From the NCBI RefSeq assembly GCF_029674545.1, contig NZ_CP121354.1, forward strand, positions 4,721,001-4,785,000: a stretch of DNA of 64,000 bases, in the 5' to 3' direction. The notes below the pieces were generated by a model. The model was not told the origin of the DNA. It did not search any database and saw only the letters and a program-made list of their open reading frames with translations. The translations under genes and the position numbers were made by a program. Origin of the DNA: Mesorhizobium sp. WSM4904. GTDB taxonomy: Bacteria; Pseudomonadota; Alphaproteobacteria; Rhizobiales; Rhizobiaceae. Every line of letters begins with the position of its first letter. Positions within the stretch are counted from its first letter, which is position 1. Below, one piece after another: positions 53,584-62,042 of the stretch.

Positions 53584-53609
53584 GTCATTCAATAAAATAA
53601 TTGAATGAC
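53584..53609. promoter_or_regulatory. Operator for the ArsR-rhodanese repressor
   Basis: GTCATTCAA (53584-53592), eight-base AT spacer, TTGAATGAC (53601-53609): a perfect 9-base dyad. It lies 20 bases before the repressor start and about 65 before the divergent metallo-beta-lactamase gene, so it could regulate both. The style (ATTCAA-type arms with an AT-rich centre) resembles that of BigR/SqrR-type repressors. Confidence 0.75.
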
Positions 53610-53675
53610 GCTTTCGACCATTGCTGTCAAGCCGGACAGTCCACCCGGAGCAGTCGGCCGTTCGGAGGAAAAGCG

Positions 53676-54407
53676 ATGATTCTCAGGCAGTTCCTGCATA
53701 CCGACCCGGTTGCCGCCTCCTATCTGTTCGGCTGCGGCGGCAAGGCTTCGGCGGCCGTCGTCGATCCGGTCGGCGACATTGCGCCTTATGTCGAGGCGGC
53801 ACGCGCGACCGGCATGCGCATCCTCTATGTCGTCGACACGCATATTCATGCCGACCACATCTCGGCCGGACGGACGCTCGCCGAGGCGACCGGCGCCGAA
53901 TACGTGCTGTTCGAAGGCGCCGAGGCAGGCTTCCCGTTCCGCCGCGTGAAGGACGGCGAGGTGCTCGAGCTTGGCAACGTCACGGCGACCGTCATGCATA
54001 CGCCGGGCCACACGCCGGAGCATCTAAGCCTTTTGGTCACCGACCGGACCCGGTCGGCCGAGCCCTGGTTCGTGCTCACCGGACACACGCTGATGGTCGG
54101 CGATCTCGGCCGCACCGAACTTGCATCCAGCGCCGAGGACGGGGCACGCGCGCTCTATGCCAGCGTGCGCCGGCTGAAGGAATTACCCGACCACATCGAA
54201 GTGCTGCCGGGCGCCTATTCCGGCTCGGTCTGCGGCCGCTCGCTGAGCGGCAAGCCGACATCGACCATCGGCTTCGAGCGGCGTTTCAACAAGGCCTTCC
54301 GCATCGAGGACGAAGGCGAGTTCGTCGCCGCCATGACTGGCGACATCCCTCCCCCGCCGCCGGACGCCGCCCGCACAAGGGCCGCGAATGCCGGGGCGAA
54401 ACCTTGA
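53676..54407 (+). CDS. MBL-fold protein, persulfide dioxygenase-like
   Basis: 243 residues. Metal motif THIHADH (55-61), His in MHTPGHTPEHLS and Asp in VGDLGR: the ETHE1/persulfide dioxygenase/Blh type, which oxidises glutathione persulfide to sulfite. GGAGGAAAAGCG fixes the start. Its control by an ArsR-rhodanese repressor supports a role in sulfide or persulfide removal. It has a Pro-rich C-terminal tail and overlaps the MFS gene by four bases. Confidence 0.87.
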   Translation: MILRQFLHTDPVAASYLFGCGGKASAAVVDPVGDIAPYVEAARATGMRILYVVDTHIHADHISAGRTLAEATGAEYVLFEGAEAGFPFRRVKDGEVLELGNVTATVMHTPGHTPEHLSLLVTDRTRSAEPWFVLTGHTLMVGDLGRTELASSAEDGARALYASVRRLKELPDHIEVLPGAYSGSVCGRSLSGKPTSTIGFERRFNKAFRIEDEGEFVAAMTGDIPPPPPDAARTRAANAGAKP

Positions 54408-55636
54408 GCGCAGCGGCGCCGGCCGTCGCGCTCGGCCTCAAGGCCAACTGGAAACAGTTCGCGCTCCTGGTGCTGATCAACGCCTTCGTCGGCGGCATGG
54501 TCGGCATCGAGCGGACCGTGGTGCCGCTGATAGGAGCGGAGGAATTCGGCGTCGCTTCCACCACGCTGGTTACCTCCTTCATCGTCAGCTTCGGTGTGGT
54601 CAAGGCCTGCGCCAACCTCGTCTCCGGACAGCTTGCCGACAGATGGGGCCGCAAGCGGGTGCTGATCCTCGGCTGGCTGTTCGGCCTGCCGGTGCCCTTC
54701 ATCATCATCTGGGCACCGAGCTGGGGCTGGATCGTCGCCGCCAATGCGCTGCTCGGCATCAACCAGGGGCTCGCCTGGTCGATGACCGTCATCATGAAGG
54801 TCGACCTCGTGGGGCCGAAGTCGCGCGGGCTTGCGGTCGGCCTCAACGAGTTCGCAGGCTACCTGGCCGTCGGGGTCACCGCCTTCCTCACCGGCTATCT
54901 GGCGAGCCGCTACGGGCTGCGCCCGGTGCCGATCTATCTCGGCGTCGGCTATGCGATCCTGGGCGCCGCGCTGTCGATCGTTTTGGTGCGCGACACGCGC
55001 GAGCATGTGCGGCTGGAACTGGCCAACCATCCGAAAGCCGCTTCGCCGCTCGGCTTCCGCGAGATCTTCATGCTGACCTCGTTTGGCGACCGCAACCTCT
55101 TCGCGGCCTCGCAGGCCGGCCTGGTCAACAATCTGAACGACGGCATGAGCTGGGGGCTGTTCCCGCTCTTCTTCGTCGCGAACGGGCTCGGCGTCGAGCG
55201 GATCGGCATCCTCAAGGCGGTCTATCCGGCGGTCTGGGGCGTCCTCCAGGTCGCAACCGGACCATTGAGCGACCGCTGGGGCCGCAAGGGCCTGATCGTC
55301 GCCGGCATGTGGCTGCAGGCGGTGGGGCTCCTGCTTACCGCCATGACGCGCGATTTCGGCTGGTGGCTGCTGGCGAGCCTGCTGCTCGGCCTCGGCACGG
55401 CGATGGTCTATCCGAGCCTGATCGCGGCGGTGTCGGACGCCTCGCATCCGTCCTGGCGGGCGCGCTCGCTCAGCGTCTACCGCTTCTGGCGCGACCTCGG
55501 CTACGCAATCGGAGCGCTGTCGGCGGGCCTCATCGCCGACTTCTTCGGTTTCGCCGCGGCGATCGCGGCGATCGCGGCGCTGACATTTCTCTCGGGCGCG
55601 ATCGTGGCCGTGGCGATGCGGGAGACGGCGCGCTGA
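54404..55636 (+). CDS. MFS transporter
   Basis: 410 residues starting at TTG within the stop of the previous gene (TTGA), hence translationally coupled. Twelve predicted helices. The A-loop motif is GQLADRWGRKRV after helix 2, and a similar GPLSDRWGRKG follows in the second half. Given the partner gene, export of sulfite, sulfide-derived compounds or a related sulfur species is plausible but unproved. Confidence 0.85.
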   Translation: MSAAAPAVALGLKANWKQFALLVLINAFVGGMVGIERTVVPLIGAEEFGVASTTLVTSFIVSFGVVKACANLVSGQLADRWGRKRVLILGWLFGLPVPFIIIWAPSWGWIVAANALLGINQGLAWSMTVIMKVDLVGPKSRGLAVGLNEFAGYLAVGVTAFLTGYLASRYGLRPVPIYLGVGYAILGAALSIVLVRDTREHVRLELANHPKAASPLGFREIFMLTSFGDRNLFAASQAGLVNNLNDGMSWGLFPLFFVANGLGVERIGILKAVYPAVWGVLQVATGPLSDRWGRKGLIVAGMWLQAVGLLLTAMTRDFGWWLLASLLLGLGTAMVYPSLIAAVSDASHPSWRARSLSVYRFWRDLGYAIGALSAGLIADFFGFAAAIAAIAALTFLSGAIVAVAMRETAR

Positions 55637-55749
55637 CCCGGAGCGAGGCGACTGGTCGGCAGCGTCGCGTTTACGATATCCGAAGCTTCGTGCTGCCAGG
55701 GACGCGCCTGTCCGGTACTATGGCGCCGGGTGCCTTCTCGGGGTCGTTC

Positions 55750-56838
55750 ATGAACAACTCGACGCGCATGCCGTGGGTCGACACGGCAAAAGGTCTTTCG
55801 ATCATCCTAGTGGTGATGATGTATTCCGCCTACAATACCGGTGAATATACCGGCGGCGTCGGCTTCCTGCATTATGTCATCGGCTTCGCGACACCCTTCC
55901 GGATGCCCGAGTTTTTCCTGATTTCCGGGCTGTTCCTGTCGCAGGTGATCGAGCGGCCGTGGCGGCGCTATATCGACCGGCGCGTCGTCCATTATCTCTA
56001 TTTCTACGTGCTGTGGGCGATCATCTCGATCGGGCTGAAGATCGGCATCTTCAGCCGCGATCCGGCCGGCATGCTGCATGACCTCGCAATGGCCGTCGTC
56101 CAGCCCTATGGCGTGCTGTGGTTCATCTACATGCTGGCGATGTTCGGCCTCGTCGCGCGCATCCTGCGCGAACTCGGCGCGCCGCACTGGATCGTCATTG
56201 CGGCCGCCGCGGTGCTGCAGATTTGGGCGCCGCATTCGGAGAGCTACGCGCTTACGCAATTCGCCGCCTATTTCGTGTTCTTCTATCTCGGCTTCGTCAT
56301 GGCGCCGCTGGTGTTCCGGCTGGTCGCGTGGACGCAAGCGCGGCCGGCGATCACCGTCGCGGGCCTGGCCGCATGGGCGGTCGTCAACGGCCTGCTCGTC
56401 TATTCGCCGGGTTATGCCGTTCAGCCGGTCGGCATGCAGATGGGCCTGGCGGCATGGCCGCCGCTGCATCTTGCGCTCGCCGTCGCCGGCGCGGTGGCGC
56501 TCTGCGTCGCCGGCGGCTTCCTGTCGAAATTCGCCGCGATGGAATGGCTGCGCTGGCTCGGCGAGCATTCGCTGGTCGTCTATGTCGCCTTCACCATCCC
56601 GATGTCGATCTTCCGCGGCGCGGCGCTTGCGAGCGGCCTTCTGACCGACACCGGCTGGCTCAGCCTCGCGGTGCTGCTCGTTTCAGTGATCAGCCCGGTC
56701 ATTCTCTATTTCATCGTCAAGCGCACCGGCTTCGGAAACTTCCTCTTCGAGCGGCCGGCCTGGGCGCATATCGACAGGCCGGTTGCCGGCCATATCTCGA
56801 ACAAGGGGGTTGCGCGGCCGGCGCGCGAGGCGACCTGA
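55750..56838 (+). CDS. Acyltransferase-3 family membrane protein with altered active-site region
   Basis: 362 residues with about ten membrane helices. N-terminus WVDTAKGLSIILVVMMYSAYNTGEYTG aligns with related rhizobial acyltransferase-3 proteins that read VVMMHS at the same spot, as I recall; the His is Tyr here. RMPEFFLISGLFLS is typical. If that His is the catalytic one, activity may be lost or changed. ATG 55750 is used; ATG 55720 is an alternative. It follows the MFS gene by about 110 bases but need not be in that operon. Confidence 0.8.
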   Translation: MNNSTRMPWVDTAKGLSIILVVMMYSAYNTGEYTGGVGFLHYVIGFATPFRMPEFFLISGLFLSQVIERPWRRYIDRRVVHYLYFYVLWAIISIGLKIGIFSRDPAGMLHDLAMAVVQPYGVLWFIYMLAMFGLVARILRELGAPHWIVIAAAAVLQIWAPHSESYALTQFAAYFVFFYLGFVMAPLVFRLVAWTQARPAITVAGLAAWAVVNGLLVYSPGYAVQPVGMQMGLAAWPPLHLALAVAGAVALCVAGGFLSKFAAMEWLRWLGEHSLVVYVAFTIPMSIFRGAALASGLLTDTGWLSLAVLLVSVISPVILYFIVKRTGFGNFLFERPAWAHIDRPVAGHISNKGVARPAREAT

Positions 56839-56875
56839 CGCCAGTTGGTTCGTCGGCAAGCCGCAGTCCTGCCGG

Positions 56876-57514
56876 CTATTTGCCGACAGTCGAGGGACGG
56901 CGCACGGCCTTGATCTTGCCGCTGCTGCCGCCACCGCAGAAGAAGCAGTCGCCACCGTCGGATTCCAACCCCGACACGCCGGAGGGCATCGCCACCTCCT
57001 GCAGCACGTCGCCCGTCTCGGGATCGATGCGCAAGAGGTCGCCCTCCTCGCCTTCCCAGGTGGCATGCCAGAGCTCGCCGTCGACCCAGGTGACGCCGGT
57101 GACGACGCGCTTCGATTCGATGGTGCGGATCACCTTGCCCGTCTCTGGATCGATCTGATGGATCTTGTGCGCCCTGTATTCGCCGACCCAGAGCGAACCT
57201 TCGGCCCAGGCCATGCCCGAGTCACCACCATTGCCGGGGGCCGGAATGGTGGCGACGACCTCGCCGGTTTTCGGGTCGACCTTGTGGATGCGGTCCTCGC
57301 CGATCTGGTAGAGGTGCTCGCCGTCGAAGGCGGTTCCCGCATGCGAGGCGACGTCGATCGATCGCACGATCGTGCCGCTGTCCGGATCAAGCGCCTTCAG
57401 CTTGTCGCCGGTGGCGAACCAGACATTCTTGCCGTCATAGGTGACGCCGTTGATGCGCTCGGCGTCCGGGAAGGGTCCATATTCCCGCAGGATCTCGGCG
57501 GCGGCTCGTTTCAT
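56876..57514 (-). CDS. Beta-propeller protein (glutamine cyclotransferase/Vgb-like)
   Basis: 212 residues with repeated beta-blades (NGVTYDGKNVWFATGD, GTAFDGEHLYQIGEDR, GMAWAEGSLWVGEYR, GVTWVDGELWHATWEG), each starting with a turn and ending with a Trp/Tyr-rich strand, plus a Cys pair near the C-terminus (DCFFCGGG). It resembles glutaminyl cyclotransferase or SMP-30/Vgb-type propellers. No signal peptide. Only 31 bases downstream of the HTH gene; function unknown. Confidence 0.78.
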   Translation of the reverse strand: MKRAAAEILREYGPFPDAERINGVTYDGKNVWFATGDKLKALDPDSGTIVRSIDVASHAGTAFDGEHLYQIGEDRIHKVDPKTGEVVATIPAPGNGGDSGMAWAEGSLWVGEYRAHKIHQIDPETGKVIRTIESKRVVTGVTWVDGELWHATWEGEEGDLLRIDPETGDVLQEVAMPSGVSGLESDGGDCFFCGGGSSGKIKAVRRPSTVGK

Positions 57515-57545
57515 TTTCGATCTCCATCTGAACAATGGCCGCAGA

Positions 57546-58766
57546 CTAGTCGCTCGGCAGCGGACCCGGGAGTAACAAGACAGTCGGGAATCCGGTCATC
57601 GGCGGCGTCATCCAGCGGCGCGCCCTGCCGCGCCCGACCGCTCGCACCTTGTCCTGCGTGGAAAGCGCCTCCAGCGCGCGCTGCACGGTGCGCGGGCTGG
57701 CGCCAAGCGCGATCGCCAGCGCCGAGCTCGACCACGACTCGCCGTCGGCCAGGAAGGCGAGCACTGCCCCATGCTCCTCCTCGACAGGCGGAGCGAGCAC
57801 CACGACTTCGCTGGCACTCATCGGCGTGAGCGTAAAACCGGCCGCCGTCGCGTTGATTTCAGCCAGCGCGCTGAGTTCAGCGCGCAGCCGTCCCATCTCG
57901 ACCCGGAGCCGAGCGCGATGCGATTCGTCCGCGTGCCTGGCCCTGAAGGCGCGCCTCAGCAGCACCTCCCGCGGCGCATCTGCGGGCCACGCTTCGGCAA
58001 GCGTGCGCGCCAATGCAAACAGCACCGGCCGCGTCGCCAGCGGGACCGCCGTACCAGCCTGGCGCACGACATTGCGGCAGGCGTCGATGACGAGCGCGCC
58101 GGATGCGAGCAGCGCTTCGACCTCGTCGAGTTGGAGCGGCTTTTCCAAGCCCTTCGATATGAGCCGCGCGACGGGCGTGTTCAGCACCAGCGATGCGGTT
58201 TCGACCTCCGCCCTCAGCGCCGGGATGTTGGCTTCGTAGGCCGCAAGCGCCGCCCGGCCGAGCGCCGCGCGCGCAGCTTTCGTCCGCAAACGCCTGACCG
58301 CGATGCCCGCGGCCGCGAGCTCATGCGCGACGCGCGCGACCGGTGGCAGCGGCGCCGGATCGAAGCCGGCAAGCAGGCGCTCGGCCTCGTCGATACGGCC
58401 GATCAGGATCAGCCGACGCGCCTCGAGGCTTCCTGCATAGGCCGCATTCACGCGATCGCCATGCGATGCAAGCGTCGTCCTTGCGGTTCGCAACGCCTTC
58501 TCCGGCCAGCCGAGATCGCGCGAGACGAGCGCGATCTCGGCTTCGGCGACGACACAGCGGGCCCGCGCCACTGCCTCCTTCGGGCTGAAGGCGCGGGCCG
58601 CGCTCTTCAGCAGCGCCTTGGCCTTGGCGAAGTCGCCGAGTTGCGCCATCGCGATGCCGCGCAGCGCCAGCGCCGGCGCGTCGTCGCGCAGCGCGACGCG
58701 CTTCAAGGCGCCGAGCGGGTCACCCGCGGCAAGCGCGCGGCCGGCGGCATTGATCAGCGAGTCCAT
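57546..58766 (-). CDS. Helical-repeat protein with C-terminal helix-turn-helix
   Basis: 406 residues. N-terminal two thirds are Ala-rich helical repeats in TPR style (DAPALALRGIAMAQLGDFAKAKALL). The C-terminal region (about 320-395) has EEHGAVLAFLADGESWSSSALAIALGASPRTVQRALEAL, a winged-helix DNA-binding motif. Probably a transcription regulator for the propeller gene that follows. No ligand domain recognised. Confidence 0.8.
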   Translation of the reverse strand: MDSLINAAGRALAAGDPLGALKRVALRDDAPALALRGIAMAQLGDFAKAKALLKSAARAFSPKEAVARARCVVAEAEIALVSRDLGWPEKALRTARTTLASHGDRVNAAYAGSLEARRLILIGRIDEAERLLAGFDPAPLPPVARVAHELAAAGIAVRRLRTKAARAALGRAALAAYEANIPALRAEVETASLVLNTPVARLISKGLEKPLQLDEVEALLASGALVIDACRNVVRQAGTAVPLATRPVLFALARTLAEAWPADAPREVLLRRAFRARHADESHRARLRVEMGRLRAELSALAEINATAAGFTLTPMSASEVVVLAPPVEEEHGAVLAFLADGESWSSSALAIALGASPRTVQRALEALSTQDKVRAVGRGRARRWMTPPMTGFPTVLLLPGPLPSD

Positions 58767-58884
58767 GCAATGCCCGTCTTAGGGTCCGCCGGATCAAATC
58801 GCGCCACACTTGTAACTCTCACCATCGCGCCGTCCGGCCCTATGTCTGTCCGCGTCACCCTCAACCAAACCGAAAGAATGAGCA

Positions 58885-59634
58885 ATGACCCAGCAAATGC
58901 ACACACCACCGGTCGTTTCGCCAGAGGCCTGGGAAGGCGCGTATGACGAGATGCTGGTGAAGGAAAAAGCCCTTACCCGCGCCCGCGACGCTTTAGCCGC
59001 CGAGCGCCGCCGCATGCCGTGGATGCTCGTCGTGAAGGATTATGTGTTCGAAGGCCCGAACGGCAAGGCAAGCCTGCTCGATCTTTTCGAAGGCCGCCGG
59101 CAGCTGATCATCTACCGCGCCTTCTTCGAGCCGGGCGTCTATGGCTGGCCGGAGCATGCCTGCCGCGGCTGCTCGCTCGGCGCCGACCAGGTCGGCAACC
59201 TTGCCCATCTCAACGCCCGCGACACCACGCTTGCCTATGCCTCGCGCGCGCCGCAGGCCGACATTCAGCGGCTGAAGCAGCGGATGGATTGGAAGATGCC
59301 CTGGTACACCATCACCGACAGCTGGGATAAGGATTTCGGCGTCGACGAATGGCACGGCCACAACGTCTTCATCCACGACGGCGACCGCATCTTCCGCACC
59401 TACTTCGTCAACAACCGCGGCGACGAGGCGTTCGGCACGGTGTGGAGCTATCTCGACGTCACCCCGCTCGGCCGCCAGGAGGTGTGGGAGGATTCGCCCA
59501 AGGGCTATCCGCAGACCCAGACCTACAAATGGTGGAACTGGCACGACAACTACGAAGCGGGCGCCGCCCCCGACCAGAGATGGGTCGAGGTGTCGGATGC
59601 CGGCGAAGCGGCGTTCCGCAATAAGGACGCCTGA
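58885..59634 (+). CDS. DUF899 family thioredoxin-like protein
   Basis: 249 residues of DUF899, a large alphaproteobacterial family with a thioredoxin-like fold: WMLVVKDYVFEGPNGKASLLDLFEGRRQL, YGWPEHACRGCSLGADQVGN with a CxxC motif, and WHGHNVFIHDGDRIFRTYF. Cytosolic. Redox chemistry is likely from the fold; no substrate known. AAAGAATG upstream of the ATG is a weak ribosome-binding site. Confidence 0.88.
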   Translation: MTQQMHTPPVVSPEAWEGAYDEMLVKEKALTRARDALAAERRRMPWMLVVKDYVFEGPNGKASLLDLFEGRRQLIIYRAFFEPGVYGWPEHACRGCSLGADQVGNLAHLNARDTTLAYASRAPQADIQRLKQRMDWKMPWYTITDSWDKDFGVDEWHGHNVFIHDGDRIFRTYFVNNRGDEAFGTVWSYLDVTPLGRQEVWEDSPKGYPQTQTYKWWNWHDNYEAGAAPDQRWVEVSDAGEAAFRNKDA

Positions 59635-59732
59635 ACGTGACACGACTTCGGCGGCGCGAACCGCGCCGCCGAAGCCGATCCCCGCATCTCTCCGAATTTT
59701 GAAATCCCGACCGCTTCGGGAAGGTGAATATC

Positions 59733-59981
59733 ATGAGCATCGACAATTCCGCCCCTCGCCCAACCGGCTTGAGCAGCTTCGGCCTTGCCGACTGGCTTTG
59801 CCTCGCCGCCGCGCCGACCTTCGCCATGATGGCGCTGCTGACCGCCGGCTATGACGGCCACGACATGATGTGCATGTCAGGCTCAGGCGCCTCGATCCTT
59901 AGCGGCATGGCGCCGATGTATCTGCTGATGGCCGGCTTCCATCTGACGCCATGGTTGAGGCTGATGGCAAGGCGCGGGTGA
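59733..59981 (+). CDS. Small membrane protein downstream of DUF899
   Basis: 82 residues. Two hydrophobic segments: about 17-40 (LADWLCLAAAPTFAMMALLTAG) and about 53-75 (SILSGMAPMYLLMAGFHLTPWL), joined by YDGHDMMCMSG. GGAAGGTG nine bases upstream supports ATG 59733. The same-strand spacing of 98 bases hints at a joint unit with the DUF899 gene, in which small Met/His-rich membrane proteins are not rare; a metal role is possible. Confidence 0.75.
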   Translation: MSIDNSAPRPTGLSSFGLADWLCLAAAPTFAMMALLTAGYDGHDMMCMSGSGASILSGMAPMYLLMAGFHLTPWLRLMARRG

Positions 59982-60005
59982 GATCTCCACTGAGCGCCAC
60001 CTGGA

Positions 60006-60150
60006 TTGCGCAGGCTGCGATATCAGGCGCTCGCCGGCTCATGGGACCTCGTCGCCATGTTCGACGTGCTCGAGCACGTTCCGAGCCTTCCTTTCCTTTC
60101 CCGCCTTCAGACCAGTCATCTGGCCGTCGCCGTCCCAATGGCGGACTACT
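60006..60150 (+). pseudogene. Possible methyltransferase gene fragment
   Basis: In frame the sequence reads SWDLVAMFDVLEHVPSLP followed by LAVAVPMAD. FDVLEHVP is the motif II/III signature of class I SAM-dependent methyltransferases. No motif I or start is found upstream, and the AraC gene ends just after. Most likely a decayed remnant; chance similarity is possible. Confidence 0.4.
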
Positions 60151-61078
60151 CCGCCCAGGCGAGCTCGCCCAGATGGCGACGGACCAAGTTCATCTCTTCA
60201 GAAGCCGTGCGCCCAAAATGCCGCTTGAAGTCGCGGCTGAACTGAGCCGCGCTCGCATAGCCGACCGAAGCCGCGACATGAGCGATCCTGCCCGTGCGCG
60301 CGATCACCAGCCTTGCCTCATGCAGCCGCATCGCTTTCACGTACTGCATGGGGCTGCTTCCGGTCATCTCCTTGAAATGGACGTGGTAGGAAGGCACGCT
60401 CATGCCCGCTTCTCTCGCCAGATCGGCGACCGAGATTTCGCAGCTGTAGTTTTCCCGCAGCCATGCGAGGCTCCGCACGATCCTTCCCGACCGGCCCCTC
60501 TGCTGCAGGGCCGCGATCATTGCGCCGCCTTGCGGGCCAATAAGCACCCGGTAATGCAGCTCGCGCAGCAGGCTTGATCCAAGAACGGCGGTCTCGGCAG
60601 GGCTGCGAAGCGCCTTCAGCAGGCGCAGCAAGACGTCCTCGATGTCGGTGCCCATCCTGCTTGATACGAGACTTCGCGGCTTACCGCTTGCGGGAACGGA
60701 ATGCGTCTCCAGCTGCGCTGCAATCTCGGCCGCCAGCCGCATGTCGAACTCGACATAGACCGCAAGCAACGGACGATCGGGGCTGGCCATCGACTCCATT
60801 CGAAACGGAACCGGCACCGACACCGCCAAATAGTGTTCTTCGTCATAGAGGTAGACCTCCTGTTCGAGGATGCCTCGCTTGCTTCCCTGCAGGACGAACA
60901 CCGCGCCGGGTTCATAAAGCACCGGGACGTCATGAAGCACAGCCTCCGTCCGGAGCACCCGCACGCTCTCGAGTGCGGTGGCGTTGTATCCAATGCGTTC
61001 GGCGAGAGCTCCAGCCAGGTCGACCAGTTGCCGTCTTCGTCCGGCGTCCGTTCCAATAGGATTTGGCAAGTTATTCAT
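60146..61078 (-). CDS. AraC family transcriptional regulator
   Basis: 310 residues. N-terminal AraC_N-type effector domain (about 30-180, with EPGAVFVLQGSKRGILEQEVYLYDEE) and C-terminal double HTH (ISVADLAREAGMSVPSYHVHFKEMT, then AASVGYASAAQFSRDFKRHFG). Regulators of this subgroup commonly sit divergent from a short-chain dehydrogenase gene, as here. Start at MNNLPNP (61078) preferred; 61108 possible. No clear ribosome-binding site. Confidence 0.9.
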   Translation of the reverse strand: MNNLPNPIGTDAGRRRQLVDLAGALAERIGYNATALESVRVLRTEAVLHDVPVLYEPGAVFVLQGSKRGILEQEVYLYDEEHYLAVSVPVPFRMESMASPDRPLLAVYVEFDMRLAAEIAAQLETHSVPASGKPRSLVSSRMGTDIEDVLLRLLKALRSPAETAVLGSSLLRELHYRVLIGPQGGAMIAALQQRGRSGRIVRSLAWLRENYSCEISVADLAREAGMSVPSYHVHFKEMTGSSPMQYVKAMRLHEARLVIARTGRIAHVAASVGYASAAQFSRDFKRHFGRTASEEMNLVRRHLGELAWAE

Positions 61079-61153
61079 AGGGATCGCGATCGAAGACACC
61101 ATCGCCAAATACTATTTGCCAAGGCGCACTCCATCAACAAAGGACCGCAGACC

Positions 61154-61981
61154 ATGGCGAAAAAGACCTTCTTCATCACCGGCGCCAATTCCGGCTTTGG
61201 CCTCGCCATCGCTTCCGCCGCCATCCAAACAGGCCATACGGTCATTGGCACCGTACGGTCCGAGACGTCGCGCGCGGCACTCGGCAGATCCCTGCCCGCG
61301 ATCCGAACGGTCATGTGCGATGTCACGGAGTTCGACCGCGTGCCGGGCGTCGTCGCGCAGGCGGAGGAAGAGCACGGGCCCGTCGATGTCCTGATCAACA
61401 ATGCCGGCTATGGCCATGAGGGGGTGCTTGAGGAGTCGCCGCTCGAAGAGATGCGGCGTCAGTTCGACGTGAACGTCTTCGGCGCCGTGGCGGTCGCCAA
61501 GGCGTTTCTTCGGAGGTTCCGCGAGCGGCGCCAGGGCTTCATCGTCAATGTCACCTCGATGGGCGGCATGATCACGATGCCGGGCATTGCTTACTATTGC
61601 GGCAGCAAGTTCGCGCTCCAGGGCATATCGGAAGTGATGCGTTCGGAAATGGCCCCGTTCGGCATACACGTTACGGCGGTCTGCCCCGGCTCCTTCCGGA
61701 CGGACTGGGCCGGGCGCTCCATGGTCCGGACCGAAAGGTCCATCGCGGATTACGATGCGCTGTTCGATCCGATCCGGGAAGCTCGGCAGGCGAAAAGCGG
61801 CAGGCAGCTTGGCGACCCCGGCAAGCTTGCCAAGGCCGTGTTGGCTTTGGTGGAATCCGAAGCTCCGCCGCCGCAGCTCCTGCTTGGCAGCGACGCTCTC
61901 AAGCTCGTGTCCGAGCGTATCGAGCGCCTCCAGCAAGAGATCGAAACCTGGAGGGCTGTGACCATCTCGACCGATGGCTGA
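61154..61981 (+). CDS. Short-chain dehydrogenase/reductase
   Basis: 275 residues, classical SDR. Cofactor loop TGANSGFG (9-16), NNAG (82-85), and the catalytic Ser135-Tyr148-Lys152 triad with the YxxxK arrangement. An Arg at 35 after the second strand favours NADP. Divergent from the AraC gene over 75 bases and likely induced by it in response to an aldehyde or ketone; the substrate is unknown. Confidence 0.9.
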   Translation: MAKKTFFITGANSGFGLAIASAAIQTGHTVIGTVRSETSRAALGRSLPAIRTVMCDVTEFDRVPGVVAQAEEEHGPVDVLINNAGYGHEGVLEESPLEEMRRQFDVNVFGAVAVAKAFLRRFRERRQGFIVNVTSMGGMITMPGIAYYCGSKFALQGISEVMRSEMAPFGIHVTAVCPGSFRTDWAGRSMVRTERSIADYDALFDPIREARQAKSGRQLGDPGKLAKAVLALVESEAPPPQLLLGSDALKLVSERIERLQQEIETWRAVTISTDG

Positions 61982-62042
61982 ATGAGCGCGGGAATAGCCT
62001 CACTGCATTGCCTTCCGCGCCGGCCCGAACAATAGTCGGGCG

